NCBI RefSeq assembly: GCF_014860165.1
Contig: NZ_JACZKG010000082.1
Coordinates: forward strand, 1-51,798
DNA length: 51,798 nt
DNA from: Devosia sp.
Lineage (GTDB): Bacteria > Pseudomonadota > Alphaproteobacteria > Rhizobiales > Devosiaceae
Direction: 5' to 3'
Shown: piece after piece, positions 8,921 to 16,405 of the stretch
Layout: the number at the start of each line of letters is the position of its first letter
Position numbering within the stretch: position 1 is the first letter of the stretch
Made by a program: the position numbers and the translations under genes
The notes under the pieces: model-generated
The model's database searches: none
Seen by the model: the letters and a program-made list of their open reading frames with translations, nothing else
What the model was told of the DNA's origin: nothing

Positions 8921-9486
8921 CCGATAAGTTCCCCCATGGGCCGACGTCCAACTTCCTCGTCGAAGATCCGATAAATTAGGTTTTTCAAATATGTACCGTT
9001 CTTGCTGCCAAAAACTTTCTTTATATCTCGCATTCTTTCCACCAAGGGTCCGAATGATGTTCGGTTTGAGAGATCTTTTGCCCGAGATCTCCCTAGTTCT
9101 GTCAACGCAAGGCGATAGGAATTGTCGTGCTTAGCGACCGAGATAAGCCGTTTCGCTTCGAGATGTGCGAGAACATGGTAGTAACGTTTGTCCCATGGAC
9201 CATAGTGATGTCTGACCATCGCAGACTCTACAGTTGCTTTGAACTTTCCGGCCGCGTCTGCTTGTTCTTCAACTCCCGATGCTACGACTAGACTTGCGGT
9301 CTCGAAGAAATCCGGGTAGCGCGAAAAGAAGTCCAGTTTGGCCATCTTAGTGAGCCCATCGATGCGGCCTGAGATTCCACAAACATGGAGCAATAATAGT
9401 AACCTGGCGGCATGAAATTCTACGATGTCGTCTGCCGAGAGGGGCAGGCTGGCCGGTTGCATGCCGACCCGGTTAAGAGCCCTCAT
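8917..9486 (-). CDS. Middle component of an ABC-3C-type system
   Basis: A 189-residue, probably winged-helix protein lying between the nuclease and ATPase genes. It has no enzymatic motif. The C-terminal half (KRYYHVLAHLEAKRLISVAK, then YRLALTELG) looks like a winged helix-turn-helix. I place the start at the ATG at 9486 because it overlaps the nuclease stop as ATGA; an in-frame ATG at 9516 would give ten extra residues and a 34-bp overlap. Its own stop overlaps the ATPase start in the same way. In ABC-3C systems such middle components are thought to link the ATPase to the effector. The name rests on position and fold impression. Confidence 0.65.
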   Translation of the reverse strand: MRALNRVGMQPASLPLSADDIVEFHAARLLLLLHVCGISGRIDGLTKMAKLDFFSRYPDFFETASLVVASGVEEQADAAGKFKATVESAMVRHHYGPWDKRYYHVLAHLEAKRLISVAKHDNSYRLALTELGRSRAKDLSNRTSFGPLVERMRDIKKVFGSKNGTYLKNLIYRIFDEEVGRRPMGELIG

Positions 9487-10697
9487 TGCCCCGGTCTCGC
9501 GAAGCGGAGAAGGCATCGATCAGCGATGTCGTACATGCAGCCTTTTAGGAAGGCAGAGCGATCTTCCTCACCAGCACTGCGTTCACTGTTCACTTCGTCC
9601 ATTCGATCAAGGCAAAGCGCATGAAACGCTGATCCTTCGACATCAATCTGTCCCGCCACATAGCGCGCACGAAGGGACATAACTTCAGACTGCACACGGC
9701 GCTGCAGCCTCTCCACATCCCCCGGATCCAAGTATCGTGGCGCCCGCGACTCCGCGGCGTAGCTCCGTCGAAGGTCCAATGCCAGGCCCACAAGTTCGTC
9801 CGGCAGCTGCGCGTCGTCCATCTTATCCGCGAGCTTTCCCCCGGCGGCCATAGAGAGGCCGTCAATTAGGTCCTGTATACGGCTTTCCCACCAAGACAGG
9901 AGTTGGTCTCGTGTAATGATTTTCTTGGCAGGGTCTTTGTCCCATTTGGCATCACCGGCCGTTTTGGCCCACAAGCGGAGATCCTGCAGCAGAATTTCGG
10001 CCTGCTCGAAAAGGATGTTAGCGCCGGTTTTCAATGCATGCCGCACCAGTCGCACCAAGTTATCATCTTGGACTGATTTTTCGCTGTGCCGCTGATCCCA
10101 AAGACAATTCCGCAGCCAATACAGTGAAACGTTCCCTTTGGGCGAGGTGAAGTCGGGAAATCGTGACGTCAATTCAGAGTTTAACGCTACCATTTCTTCA
10201 GAGGTCACGTCCCGAGCGGCTGCCGTCAACGGCAAGGTGAGCGGTTCTAGGGCGGTAACGACCGGTCGCAGAGTTACTAGCCTAAATCGGGCGATCTCAT
10301 TGTGCTTGTCTCGCCCCAGCGATCCTTCGAAAATCGACGTCCCCGCTTTGCTCTTTTTTCGCTGACACAGATCAGCGACAGACCAAAGCTTGTCTTGCTC
10401 GCTTGCCTTAACCTGGACGAATTCAGCTATGCAGCCAGCCGGGGTGTCACCCTGACGAACCAGCACAATGTCATCATGAGTTTCACAGTGAATTTTCAGG
10501 AGAGATGGCAGCTCCAACATCTCAAGGAAGAATCCGACCGCAATTTCATCTTGATAATTAAACCCAGCTCGGGCGTTTGGGCCGCCTTCTTCTGCGGGCT
10601 TAGCCAGATCGACTGAGGGCCATTCCACAGTAGCCAGATCAGCTTGGTTACCATGCGTCACGATGACAGCTCGACGAGCGAGCTCTCGCCTCGCCAA
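9483..10697 (-). CDS. DUF4297/Cap4-like dsDNA nuclease, ABC-3C effector
   Basis: A 404-residue protein with the DUF4297 nuclease signature. RAGFNYQDEIAVGFFL near residue 43 is followed by HDDIVLV and EFVQVKA, which together fit a PD-(D/E)xK-type site (Asp in HDD, then Glu/Gln-Val-Lys). Related domains are the DNA-cutting parts of Cap4 and of several defence systems. The C-terminal half is helical with no recognised domain and could be the sensor or ATPase-binding part. The start shown is TTG; the nuclease domain begins only at about residue 40, so a later GTG start is possible. It is the first gene of the three-gene operon and would be the toxic effector, which is inferred. Confidence 0.75.
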   Translation of the reverse strand: MARRELARRAVIVTHGNQADLATVEWPSVDLAKPAEEGGPNARAGFNYQDEIAVGFFLEMLELPSLLKIHCETHDDIVLVRQGDTPAGCIAEFVQVKASEQDKLWSVADLCQRKKSKAGTSIFEGSLGRDKHNEIARFRLVTLRPVVTALEPLTLPLTAAARDVTSEEMVALNSELTSRFPDFTSPKGNVSLYWLRNCLWDQRHSEKSVQDDNLVRLVRHALKTGANILFEQAEILLQDLRLWAKTAGDAKWDKDPAKKIITRDQLLSWWESRIQDLIDGLSMAAGGKLADKMDDAQLPDELVGLALDLRRSYAAESRAPRYLDPGDVERLQRRVQSEVMSLRARYVAGQIDVEGSAFHALCLDRMDEVNSERSAGEEDRSAFLKGCMYDIADRCLLRFARPGQ

Positions 10698-10980
10698 TGG
10701 AATGGGTGGTCTGACGAATCCCGAGCTGTCGGGCCGCTGTTCGCATGCCTTTGTATGGCTAACTCATTAACTCTGCACATTTTCCCCCACTGTTCAAACT
10801 TGGGGCAACTATTTCATCGGCGCAAGTTCTTTGATCGACGGGGCGTCGGATCGGATGGATTACGGCCAATGACGATTACTCTTCCTTCTTGACCATAAAT
10901 TCAGGCGGGGCACAGCAGGCTCTAATCTGGGCTACTGCCCTTGACGACGCACAGAGGACGTTTCGCTCTGCTATGGCCAT

Positions 10981-11673
10981 CTAGCGACCGTCCGAAGCTG
11001 CATCGTCTGCCGCCCGCAGCGCAGCCGACATGTACTCGCGGCTCACTCCGGCTGAGCCGATCAACCCGGAATCCTCTAGCTCATTCAGGCCGGGCAGCTC
11101 ACGCAAAGTGTCGAGCCCGAAATGCTCCAAAAACCCCTTCGTCGTCACATAGGTGAACGGCGCTCCCGCGGTCGGGCTGCGCGGTCCCGCGGTGATCATG
11201 TTCTTGTCCCGCAGCGCCCCGATTACGTCGCGCGACACCTCGCGTCCCAGGATTTCCGACACCCCTGCCCGCGTCACCGGCTGGTGATAGGCGATCGACA
11301 CCAGCACCATGGCCTCGTTCTGGGTCAGATCAACCGCCCTGTCCGGCACCGCAGCAGAGGTAGCAATCGCATCGGCATAGGCAGTTCTGGTGCGGAATGC
11401 CCAGCCCCCAGCGATACTGACCACGTCATAGGGCTTGCCGCGCAGCGCTTCGCGGATGTCGTCGATCAGCAGGTCAATGCTGGCGTCGCGTCCAACCACC
11501 CGCACCAGGGCTTCGCGATCCACCGGCTTTGGCGCCGCGAACAGCACCGCCTCGATGCGGTTCATCCATTCGCACCAGCGCAGGTCGGCCGGCATATCGG
11601 CCAACTCGGCATCGAAGATTGGCGGTTCGGCATCCGTGCGTTTGCGCCTTGCCATTGATTTGCCCTGCCTCAC
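10981..11673 (-). CDS. scpB: ScpB-like segregation/condensation protein
   Basis: A 230-residue ScpB-like protein with two predicted winged-helix domains: IEAVLFAAPKPVDREALVRV at about 28 to 47, and LTQNEAMVLVSIAYHQPVT in the second, followed by ILGREVSRDVIGALRDKNMI. Chromosomal ScpB binds ScpA and SMC in the condensin complex. Here no scpA or smc lies nearby; instead the gene overlaps the end of a DUF1403 gene by ATGA and lies opposite a tyrosine recombinase. This trio recurs on alphaproteobacterial plasmids and islands, so this is probably a mobile-element ScpB paralogue with its own role. The fold call is good, the function unknown. The 283 bp downstream, up to the ABC-3C operon, show no gene. 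Confidence 0.8.
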   Translation of the reverse strand: MRQGKSMARRKRTDAEPPIFDAELADMPADLRWCEWMNRIEAVLFAAPKPVDREALVRVVGRDASIDLLIDDIREALRGKPYDVVSIAGGWAFRTRTAYADAIATSAAVPDRAVDLTQNEAMVLVSIAYHQPVTRAGVSEILGREVSRDVIGALRDKNMITAGPRSPTAGAPFTYVTTKGFLEHFGLDTLRELPGLNELEDSGLIGSAGVSREYMSAALRAADDAASDGR

Positions 11674-12626
11674 AAGCCGTAAAGCCGGAACGTCGGCCGA
11701 CCGCTGAGTTCACGCACCGCACCGAGCTCGCCCAGCCGATCGAACAGCCGTCGGGCGCCGCGCGCCGACAGCTTTGGGCTCGACCAAGAGCCCGGTACCG
11801 CATCATCCGACAACAGAAGTTTGATGACGTCACCAGAACCCTTGGCGCGGAGCTTTGGCGCCACCTCCGTCAGTCTTGCGGCTCGCTGCGCCAAATCGGC
11901 GCCGAGATCGCAGGCTTCTGCCGCCGCCGCCGCGCAAGCCAAAAACACCGCCCTGCCCCACCCCTCCGCTCCCGGCCGGATGCGCTTCCTGTTTTCGCCG
12001 GACTTGAAGACCGGCGAGACCGCCTGTCCCATCAGCAGCGGCACCGGAACGGACCATCTGAACTTCTGGGCGAGGAGCATGTCGGCAAGCCAGAAGCCCA
12101 ATAATTCGGCATCGGGTCGGGCCCGATAGACGGTGGCGGCAATTTCGGCCGCCAGCACCGGCGCCGGCCGCGACGACACCACCATATCCTCCGCATTGGC
12201 GACGACCTCGGCGAGACCGTCATCCCAGTGCAGGCCAAAATGCTGTTCGGCGACCGGGCGCACCTTTTCCTCATCGCATCCGGTGGTACGGCTGGCCAAT
12301 CGGCGCCAGGCCATCAGGATGTGCCCCGCGGGGCCAGGATCGTCGCCGGGGCCCCGTAGAAAATAGGTATCGCGCAGGGCTGATTCATCCTCACGCCGGC
12401 CGGTCAAATTCACCGCCGCGGCAGCGCTCTGCAGGGCCAGCCGCTGCCGCCACGCGCCGGCCCAGGGCAGGTCTTGACGCACCAGATTATCCAAGGAATT
12501 CAGAGCTGCACCAGCCAGATAGGCCGCATCGGCATCGTGCGACACCAGACCACGCTGCCGCGCCCACACGGGCACTTTGGGCATCAGCGAAGGATCGATA
12601 ACCAGCAAATCAGCGCGCGATTTCAT
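11670..12626 (-). CDS. DUF1403 family protein
   Basis: A 318-residue alpha-helical protein that I recognise as DUF1403 from its pattern: WARQRGLVSHDADAAYLAGA near the start, ALQSAAAAVNLTGRREDE near 70, then GPAGHILMAWRRL. It has no catalytic motif, signal peptide or membrane segment. It is the first gene of an operon with scpB (ATGA overlap) and faces a tyrosine recombinase across a 124-bp gap. The family has no established function. Its steady company with a recombinase and ScpB suggests a role in maintenance or excision of the element, which is inference. Confidence 0.8.
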   Translation of the reverse strand: MKSRADLLVIDPSLMPKVPVWARQRGLVSHDADAAYLAGAALNSLDNLVRQDLPWAGAWRQRLALQSAAAAVNLTGRREDESALRDTYFLRGPGDDPGPAGHILMAWRRLASRTTGCDEEKVRPVAEQHFGLHWDDGLAEVVANAEDMVVSSRPAPVLAAEIAATVYRARPDAELLGFWLADMLLAQKFRWSVPVPLLMGQAVSPVFKSGENRKRIRPGAEGWGRAVFLACAAAAAEACDLGADLAQRAARLTEVAPKLRAKGSGDVIKLLLSDDAVPGSWSSPKLSARGARRLFDRLGELGAVRELSGRPTFRLYGL

Positions 12627-12750
12627 GCCGGCAGGCTAACACGTCACGGCGCTTATGGCCATCGATTATGCACATAAACGCCCCACCTGTCGGCAATTTA
12701 GGATGACCGATAATCTTGCATTATCATTCGTTTTGCTCATTATAGAGAGA

Positions 12751-13917
12751 ATGGCCCGAAATCTCGACGCGAGCACCGAAAACGACCCCCAGCACGGCTC
12801 TGCTCGACCACAGAGCACGCCTCTACCCGTCGGAATTTCACCAGCAACAATCGGCGATGTCGAAACGGCCGAAAACGACGATCCCTCGGCCGAGGTGCTC
12901 TCCCCTGCCCCGCAAAGCGCGTCTGCCCTGCCCGCACATCTGGAAGCGCTCGCGGATCGCGCCCGAGAGTATGTCGAAGCAGCCAGTTCGCCAAACACGC
13001 GCCGCGCTTACGATTCCGACTGGAAGCATTTCGGCGCCTGGTGCCGGCGCCAGGGTCTCGATCAGCAACCGCCTGACCCGCAGATTGTCGGCCTCTACAT
13101 CACAGCCTGTGCCTCCGGTGCCGCAACGAGCAATCGGAAGCCGGCCGCTGTCTCCAGCATCGAGCGGCGCTTATCCGCGCTCTCCTGGCACTATCGCCAG
13201 CTTGGCGAGCGGCTCGACCGCGGCGACCGCCATATTGCCACTGTCCTCGACGGCATCCGCAACACCCATGGCCGCCCACCGGTTCAGAAGGAAGCCGTGC
13301 TGCCGGAGGATCTCATCGCTATGCTCGAAACCCTCGATCGCGGCAGCCTGCGCGGACTGCGCGATCGTGCGATCCTGCTGTTGGGCTTTGCCGGGGGCCT
13401 CCGGCGCTCGGAAGTGGTGGGGCTCGATATCGCTGATGAGCAAACCGAGGACGGGCGCGGTTGGATCGAGATCTTAGAGCGCGGGATGGTTTTGACCCTG
13501 CGCGGCAAAAACGGCTGGCGTGAGGTCGAGATTGGACGGGGATCGTCGGATAGCACCTGTCCAGTAGCGGCGCTAGAAACCTGGCTCAAACTGGGGCGAA
13601 TTGCTCACGGTCCCCTCTTCCGGCGTGTGACGGGCGGGGGCAAGAAGGTGGGACCTGAACGGCTCCGTGACCAGGAGGTCGCGCGCCTGGTCAAGCGCAC
13701 GGCCGTTGCTGCAGGTGTCCGCGGCGATCTCTCGGAAGGCGAGCGCCAGGGAAAATTCTCTGGACACTCGCTGCGCGCCGGCCTCGCCTCGTCAGCTGAG
13801 GTCGATGAGCGCTATGTGCAGAAGCAGCTCGGACACGCCTCGGCCGAGATGACCCGGCGCTATCAGCGTCGTCGCGATCGGTTTCGTGTCAACCTGACGA
13901 AAGCTGCAGGGCTATAG
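12751..13917 (+). CDS. Tyrosine recombinase/integrase
   Basis: A site-specific recombinase of the XerC/D-like phage-integrase family. The N-terminal SAM-like DNA-binding domain (ALADRAREYVEAASSPNTRR) is followed by the catalytic domain: Arg in FAGGLRRSEVVGLD, HSLRAG box, LGHASAEM, and the Tyr nucleophile in TRRYQRR near the C-terminus, so all catalytic boxes are present. The ATG at 12751 with GAGAGA upstream gives 388 residues; ATGs at 12703 and 12655 are possible. No tRNA gene or obvious attachment repeat is visible beside it. It is divergent from DUF1403-scpB and may resolve plasmid multimers or move a cassette. Confidence 0.85.
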   Translation: MARNLDASTENDPQHGSARPQSTPLPVGISPATIGDVETAENDDPSAEVLSPAPQSASALPAHLEALADRAREYVEAASSPNTRRAYDSDWKHFGAWCRRQGLDQQPPDPQIVGLYITACASGAATSNRKPAAVSSIERRLSALSWHYRQLGERLDRGDRHIATVLDGIRNTHGRPPVQKEAVLPEDLIAMLETLDRGSLRGLRDRAILLLGFAGGLRRSEVVGLDIADEQTEDGRGWIEILERGMVLTLRGKNGWREVEIGRGSSDSTCPVAALETWLKLGRIAHGPLFRRVTGGGKKVGPERLRDQEVARLVKRTAVAAGVRGDLSEGERQGKFSGHSLRAGLASSAEVDERYVQKQLGHASAEMTRRYQRRRDRFRVNLTKAAGL

Positions 13918-13992
13918 CGCCCCCCTCCCCTGCCGGCCCACCAATGAGCGCAACTTGCCGCAAAGCCCCAAACTGACTAAGCTGACGCCATT

Positions 13993-14256
13993 ATGAGCAA
14001 GCATCTGATTTCCGTGCTGACTACCGTAAACGCACCCTACAGCAAACAGCTGGATGGCGCCGGGCTTGCCCATTGTCTTTCCGACCTCGACTTGGCCAAG
14101 ACGTTTTCCGGGCAGGTCTCGTCGTTTCTGGGCGAAGTGCCGGTCGACTGGCAGCTTGAGTTTGCAGCGGCATACAACATTTCCAGCGACGACCTCGCCA
14201 AATTTGCGTCAACCTTTTCCAAGTGGACAGGTGAGACCTATAAACTCGCCGCATGA
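13993..14256 (+). CDS. Small protein upstream of AbiEii-like nucleotidyltransferase
   Basis: An unrecognised 87-residue acidic protein (starts MSKHLISVLTTVNAPYSKQL) with predicted helices and no HTH that I can see. Its stop overlaps the ATG of the nucleotidyltransferase gene as ATGA, the usual layout of an antitoxin placed before its toxin. It does not resemble the winged-helix AbiEi antitoxin. By position it is either a non-standard antitoxin or an accessory factor. The reading frame is supported by the coupling and by a plausible amino-acid composition, not by homology. Confidence 0.6.
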   Translation: MSKHLISVLTTVNAPYSKQLDGAGLAHCLSDLDLAKTFSGQVSSFLGEVPVDWQLEFAAAYNISSDDLAKFASTFSKWTGETYKLAA

Positions 14257-14939
14257 CCGATATCGGCTCTGACCGTCGGCCGTCCGAGTGGCGCCAGCTT
14301 TTTGGTATTGCCATCGGACTGCTTGATCAGGTCCGGTATCTGACCGGAGGCTATGACTTTACGTGGTCATTCGGGGGCGGGACCGCCATGATGATCCAGA
14401 TCGGTCACCGCGAAAGCCATGACGTCGATATCTTTCTCGACGATGCGCAGTTGCTGGGATTTCTCGACCCGTCGAAAGGTAGCCTGACGGTGCCGGCCAA
14501 CCTGGCTGAGTACGGGGGTGATGGTGCCAGGTTTCAGAAGTTCGCCTTTGGCGATTTGGGAGAGATCGACTTCATTCTTGCGGGCGCCTTGACCGACGAA
14601 CCCTTCCAAATCCGTGGCGTCGAGAACCGCCCGGTGAGGCTTGAGACGATTTCGGAGATCATTGCCAAGAAGGTCTACCACCGTGGAGGCCAGGCCCAAG
14701 CTCGCGATATCTTCGACATTGCAGCTGCCGCACGGACCCATCGGGCTGAAGTGGTCCACGCGCTAAGAAAATATCCTGATCATGTCGCGGCCACGCGGGC
14801 GCGTCTCCAGCAACTTAATCCGGCGTTTGTCGCATCAACGATCGGACAGTTGATGATTATGCCAGAATACCTGGACGTAGCGCCAAACAGTCTTGAGATT
14901 GTCAATGACCTTCTGGATGATGCGCTCTCGAGAGCGTAG
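14253..14939 (+). CDS. AbiEii/AbiGii-family nucleotidyltransferase
   Basis: A 228-residue nucleotidyltransferase of the AbiEii toxin family. FGGGTAMM at about 40-47 is followed by HDVDIF with two metal-binding aspartates (57 and 59), and GEIDFI near 105 supplies the third acidic residue. The IIAKKVYHRGGQAQARDIFD stretch is characteristic of the family's second domain. AbiE-type toxins transfer nucleotides, in characterised cases to tRNA, and cause abortive infection or stasis. Activity here is inferred from the intact motif. The gene is coupled (ATGA) to the preceding 87-residue gene rather than to a recognisable AbiEi. Confidence 0.85.
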   Translation: MTDIGSDRRPSEWRQLFGIAIGLLDQVRYLTGGYDFTWSFGGGTAMMIQIGHRESHDVDIFLDDAQLLGFLDPSKGSLTVPANLAEYGGDGARFQKFAFGDLGEIDFILAGALTDEPFQIRGVENRPVRLETISEIIAKKVYHRGGQAQARDIFDIAAAARTHRAEVVHALRKYPDHVAATRARLQQLNPAFVASTIGQLMIMPEYLDVAPNSLEIVNDLLDDALSRA

Positions 14940-15226
14940 GCGTCCAGGGGCCGAAATGGGCGCGCGGATCACGAATTTGCAGGTTCATCGGGGATGCTCC
15001 CTCGCACAAATCGGCATCAACGATCCGTTGACTGCGTAGCGCCATCACGGCTATCGCCGCAGTTGTGCAGTCCCCTGCCCTAAACCAGGTCCGCAGTGCG
15101 CTGAACGGATCGACCGTCCGAACGCCCAATATTGCCACCAGCGGCAACTACTCTGGCCGGCATCGAGCGCACTGAAAGTGCTGACCAAGGCAGTCTGGCT
15201 GAGTCAGCACCTGGTAGGTGCGGCGT
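14940..15226. other. Gene-free stretch between AbiEii-like gene and vapC
   Basis: About 290 bp between the converging nucleotidyltransferase and vapC genes. I see no credible reading frame, RNA gene or strong terminator in it. It may hold remnants of an older gene, but nothing is recognisable. Confidence 0.4.
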
Positions 15227-15640
15227 TCAGAACGCCCAGGGCGAGACCAGGTTGAGCCCCGTCGTTTCGAAATCGGCAAGGTTTCGTGTGGCGAGCCGAC
15301 CACCATTCACCTTGGCAATTGCCGCGATCATGCCATCTGGCGCCGACATCGGCCTGCCCTGCCGCACCGCGCCGCCCATGATTTCGCCATAGGCAAGCGC
15401 CGCCTCCTCTGTGAGCCCGAAAATCCTGTCGGCAAAGCGCCTACGCCAGTTCATCAGCCCCTCGGCAAGCCGCGACGCGCGCTCATCGGGTCGGATCTTG
15501 TCAATCCCAAAGGCTATTTCAGCGATAGTTACCGTCGGTAGGGCGAGTTCAGCGTCATAACGCACTAACCAAGCGATGACGGCCTCGTCGGGGACCTTTT
15601 TCAGGGTCTCAGAAATGACGTTGGTATCGAGAAAGATCAC
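15227..15640 (-). CDS. vapC: VapC-type PIN-domain ribonuclease toxin
   Basis: A 137-residue PIN-domain protein. MIFLDTNVISE gives the first acidic residue (Asp5), TIAEIAFG the second, and SAPDGMIAAIA the third. The ending RNLADFETTGLNLVSPW is typical of the family, which includes VapC/FitB toxins that cut tRNA or rRNA. The start overlaps the stop of the upstream antitoxin gene by ATGA, so toxin translation should depend on antitoxin translation. All catalytic acids that I can see are intact. Confidence 0.9.
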   Translation of the reverse strand: MIFLDTNVISETLKKVPDEAVIAWLVRYDAELALPTVTIAEIAFGIDKIRPDERASRLAEGLMNWRRRFADRIFGLTEEAALAYGEIMGGAVRQGRPMSAPDGMIAAIAKVNGGRLATRNLADFETTGLNLVSPWAF

Positions 15641-15930
15641 AAATCGACCCCGATATGGGGCCGGCGACCTTCTCGGATCACGGATTCAAGGTCCAAATCC
15701 GTCCCTACCTGGACGGCCAGGCGGGAGTAGAACGCGGCGGCCGGCTCTCGACCAGCTTCCCGCACCTCATAAGACTCAAGCGCGCGCTCGACAATATCAG
15801 CAATTGAGCGGTTCTCGCGTCGTGCCAGCCGGCGCGCAAGATCGCGCGCCTTGGCGCTGCGGACTGAAAGTTGCGGTTGAGCTGCGGCGATGATGGTCTC
15901 CTGCGCTATCTTGACCACAAGATAAGCCAT
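15637..15930 (-). CDS. vapB: VapB-type antitoxin
   Basis: A 97-residue antitoxin. The segment QLSVRSAKARDLARRLARRE followed by NRSIADIVERALESY is the ribbon-helix-helix style start seen in PSK/Rv0623-type VapB proteins, and the acidic C-terminal half would bind VapC. VapB proteins of this type usually begin at the beta strand. Here about 19 residues precede it, so the true start may lie downstream of the ATG at 15930, but no ATG or GTG is well placed. The stop is coupled to vapC by ATGA. It probably autoregulates the pair. Confidence 0.8.
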   Translation of the reverse strand: MAYLVVKIAQETIIAAAQPQLSVRSAKARDLARRLARRENRSIADIVERALESYEVREAGREPAAAFYSRLAVQVGTDLDLESVIREGRRPHIGVDL

Positions 15931-16081
15931 ACGTCTGCTGCTAGCAAGCTGGCTTCTGCCATTTTGCTAGCGTTTGACCTGCTTCGGCTCACCCGGCTGG
16001 TAATCCTGAGCCCGGCGCTCTGCCCCTGTTTAGGCTTGTCTGCGCCTGACACGCAGCAAGCCGAAATTCTCGCTGACCGCC

Positions 16082-16405
16082 TCAAGCATGAACGCCGGCG
16101 CGAACAGCCTCCAAATAGGCCAAAACATCGTCGCTCTTGCCTTCACCGACCAGATCATAGGCGGTTTTGCCACTCCATCCGGCGATCGGCTGATGCTTGA
16201 ACCAGATCGCCGCTCGACTTTCGTCACCCGCCATCTCCGTGGCAGTGGCGAGAATACGAGCGATCGGTGTCAACGTTGCGTCAAGCTCCCGAGCTTTGCA
16301 CTTTGACCTCAGTGAGCTCGGAACAAGTCCAGCGAGCTTTGCGAGCTCCGACGGTCTTAACCCGAGCTGCTCCGATAGTCTGGTCAATTCAGGGTTGACG
16401 GTCAT
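16082..16405 (-). CDS. DUF2384 (MbcA/ParS-type) antitoxin-like protein
   Basis: A 107-residue protein. An N-terminal HTH-like region (LSEQLGLRPSELAKLAGLVP) is followed by the DUF2384 toxin-binding motif: WFKHQPIAGWSGKTAYDLV, then DVLAYLEAVRAGVHA at the very end. In MbcTA/ParST-type systems such proteins neutralise a RES-domain toxin encoded next to them. No RES gene is present here. The ATG overlaps the repC stop by ATGA, making this a translationally coupled extra gene of the repABC operon. It could be an orphan antitoxin or a copy-control factor; both ideas are inference. Confidence 0.7.
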   Translation of the reverse strand: MTVNPELTRLSEQLGLRPSELAKLAGLVPSSLRSKCKARELDATLTPIARILATATEMAGDESRAAIWFKHQPIAGWSGKTAYDLVGEGKSDDVLAYLEAVRAGVHA

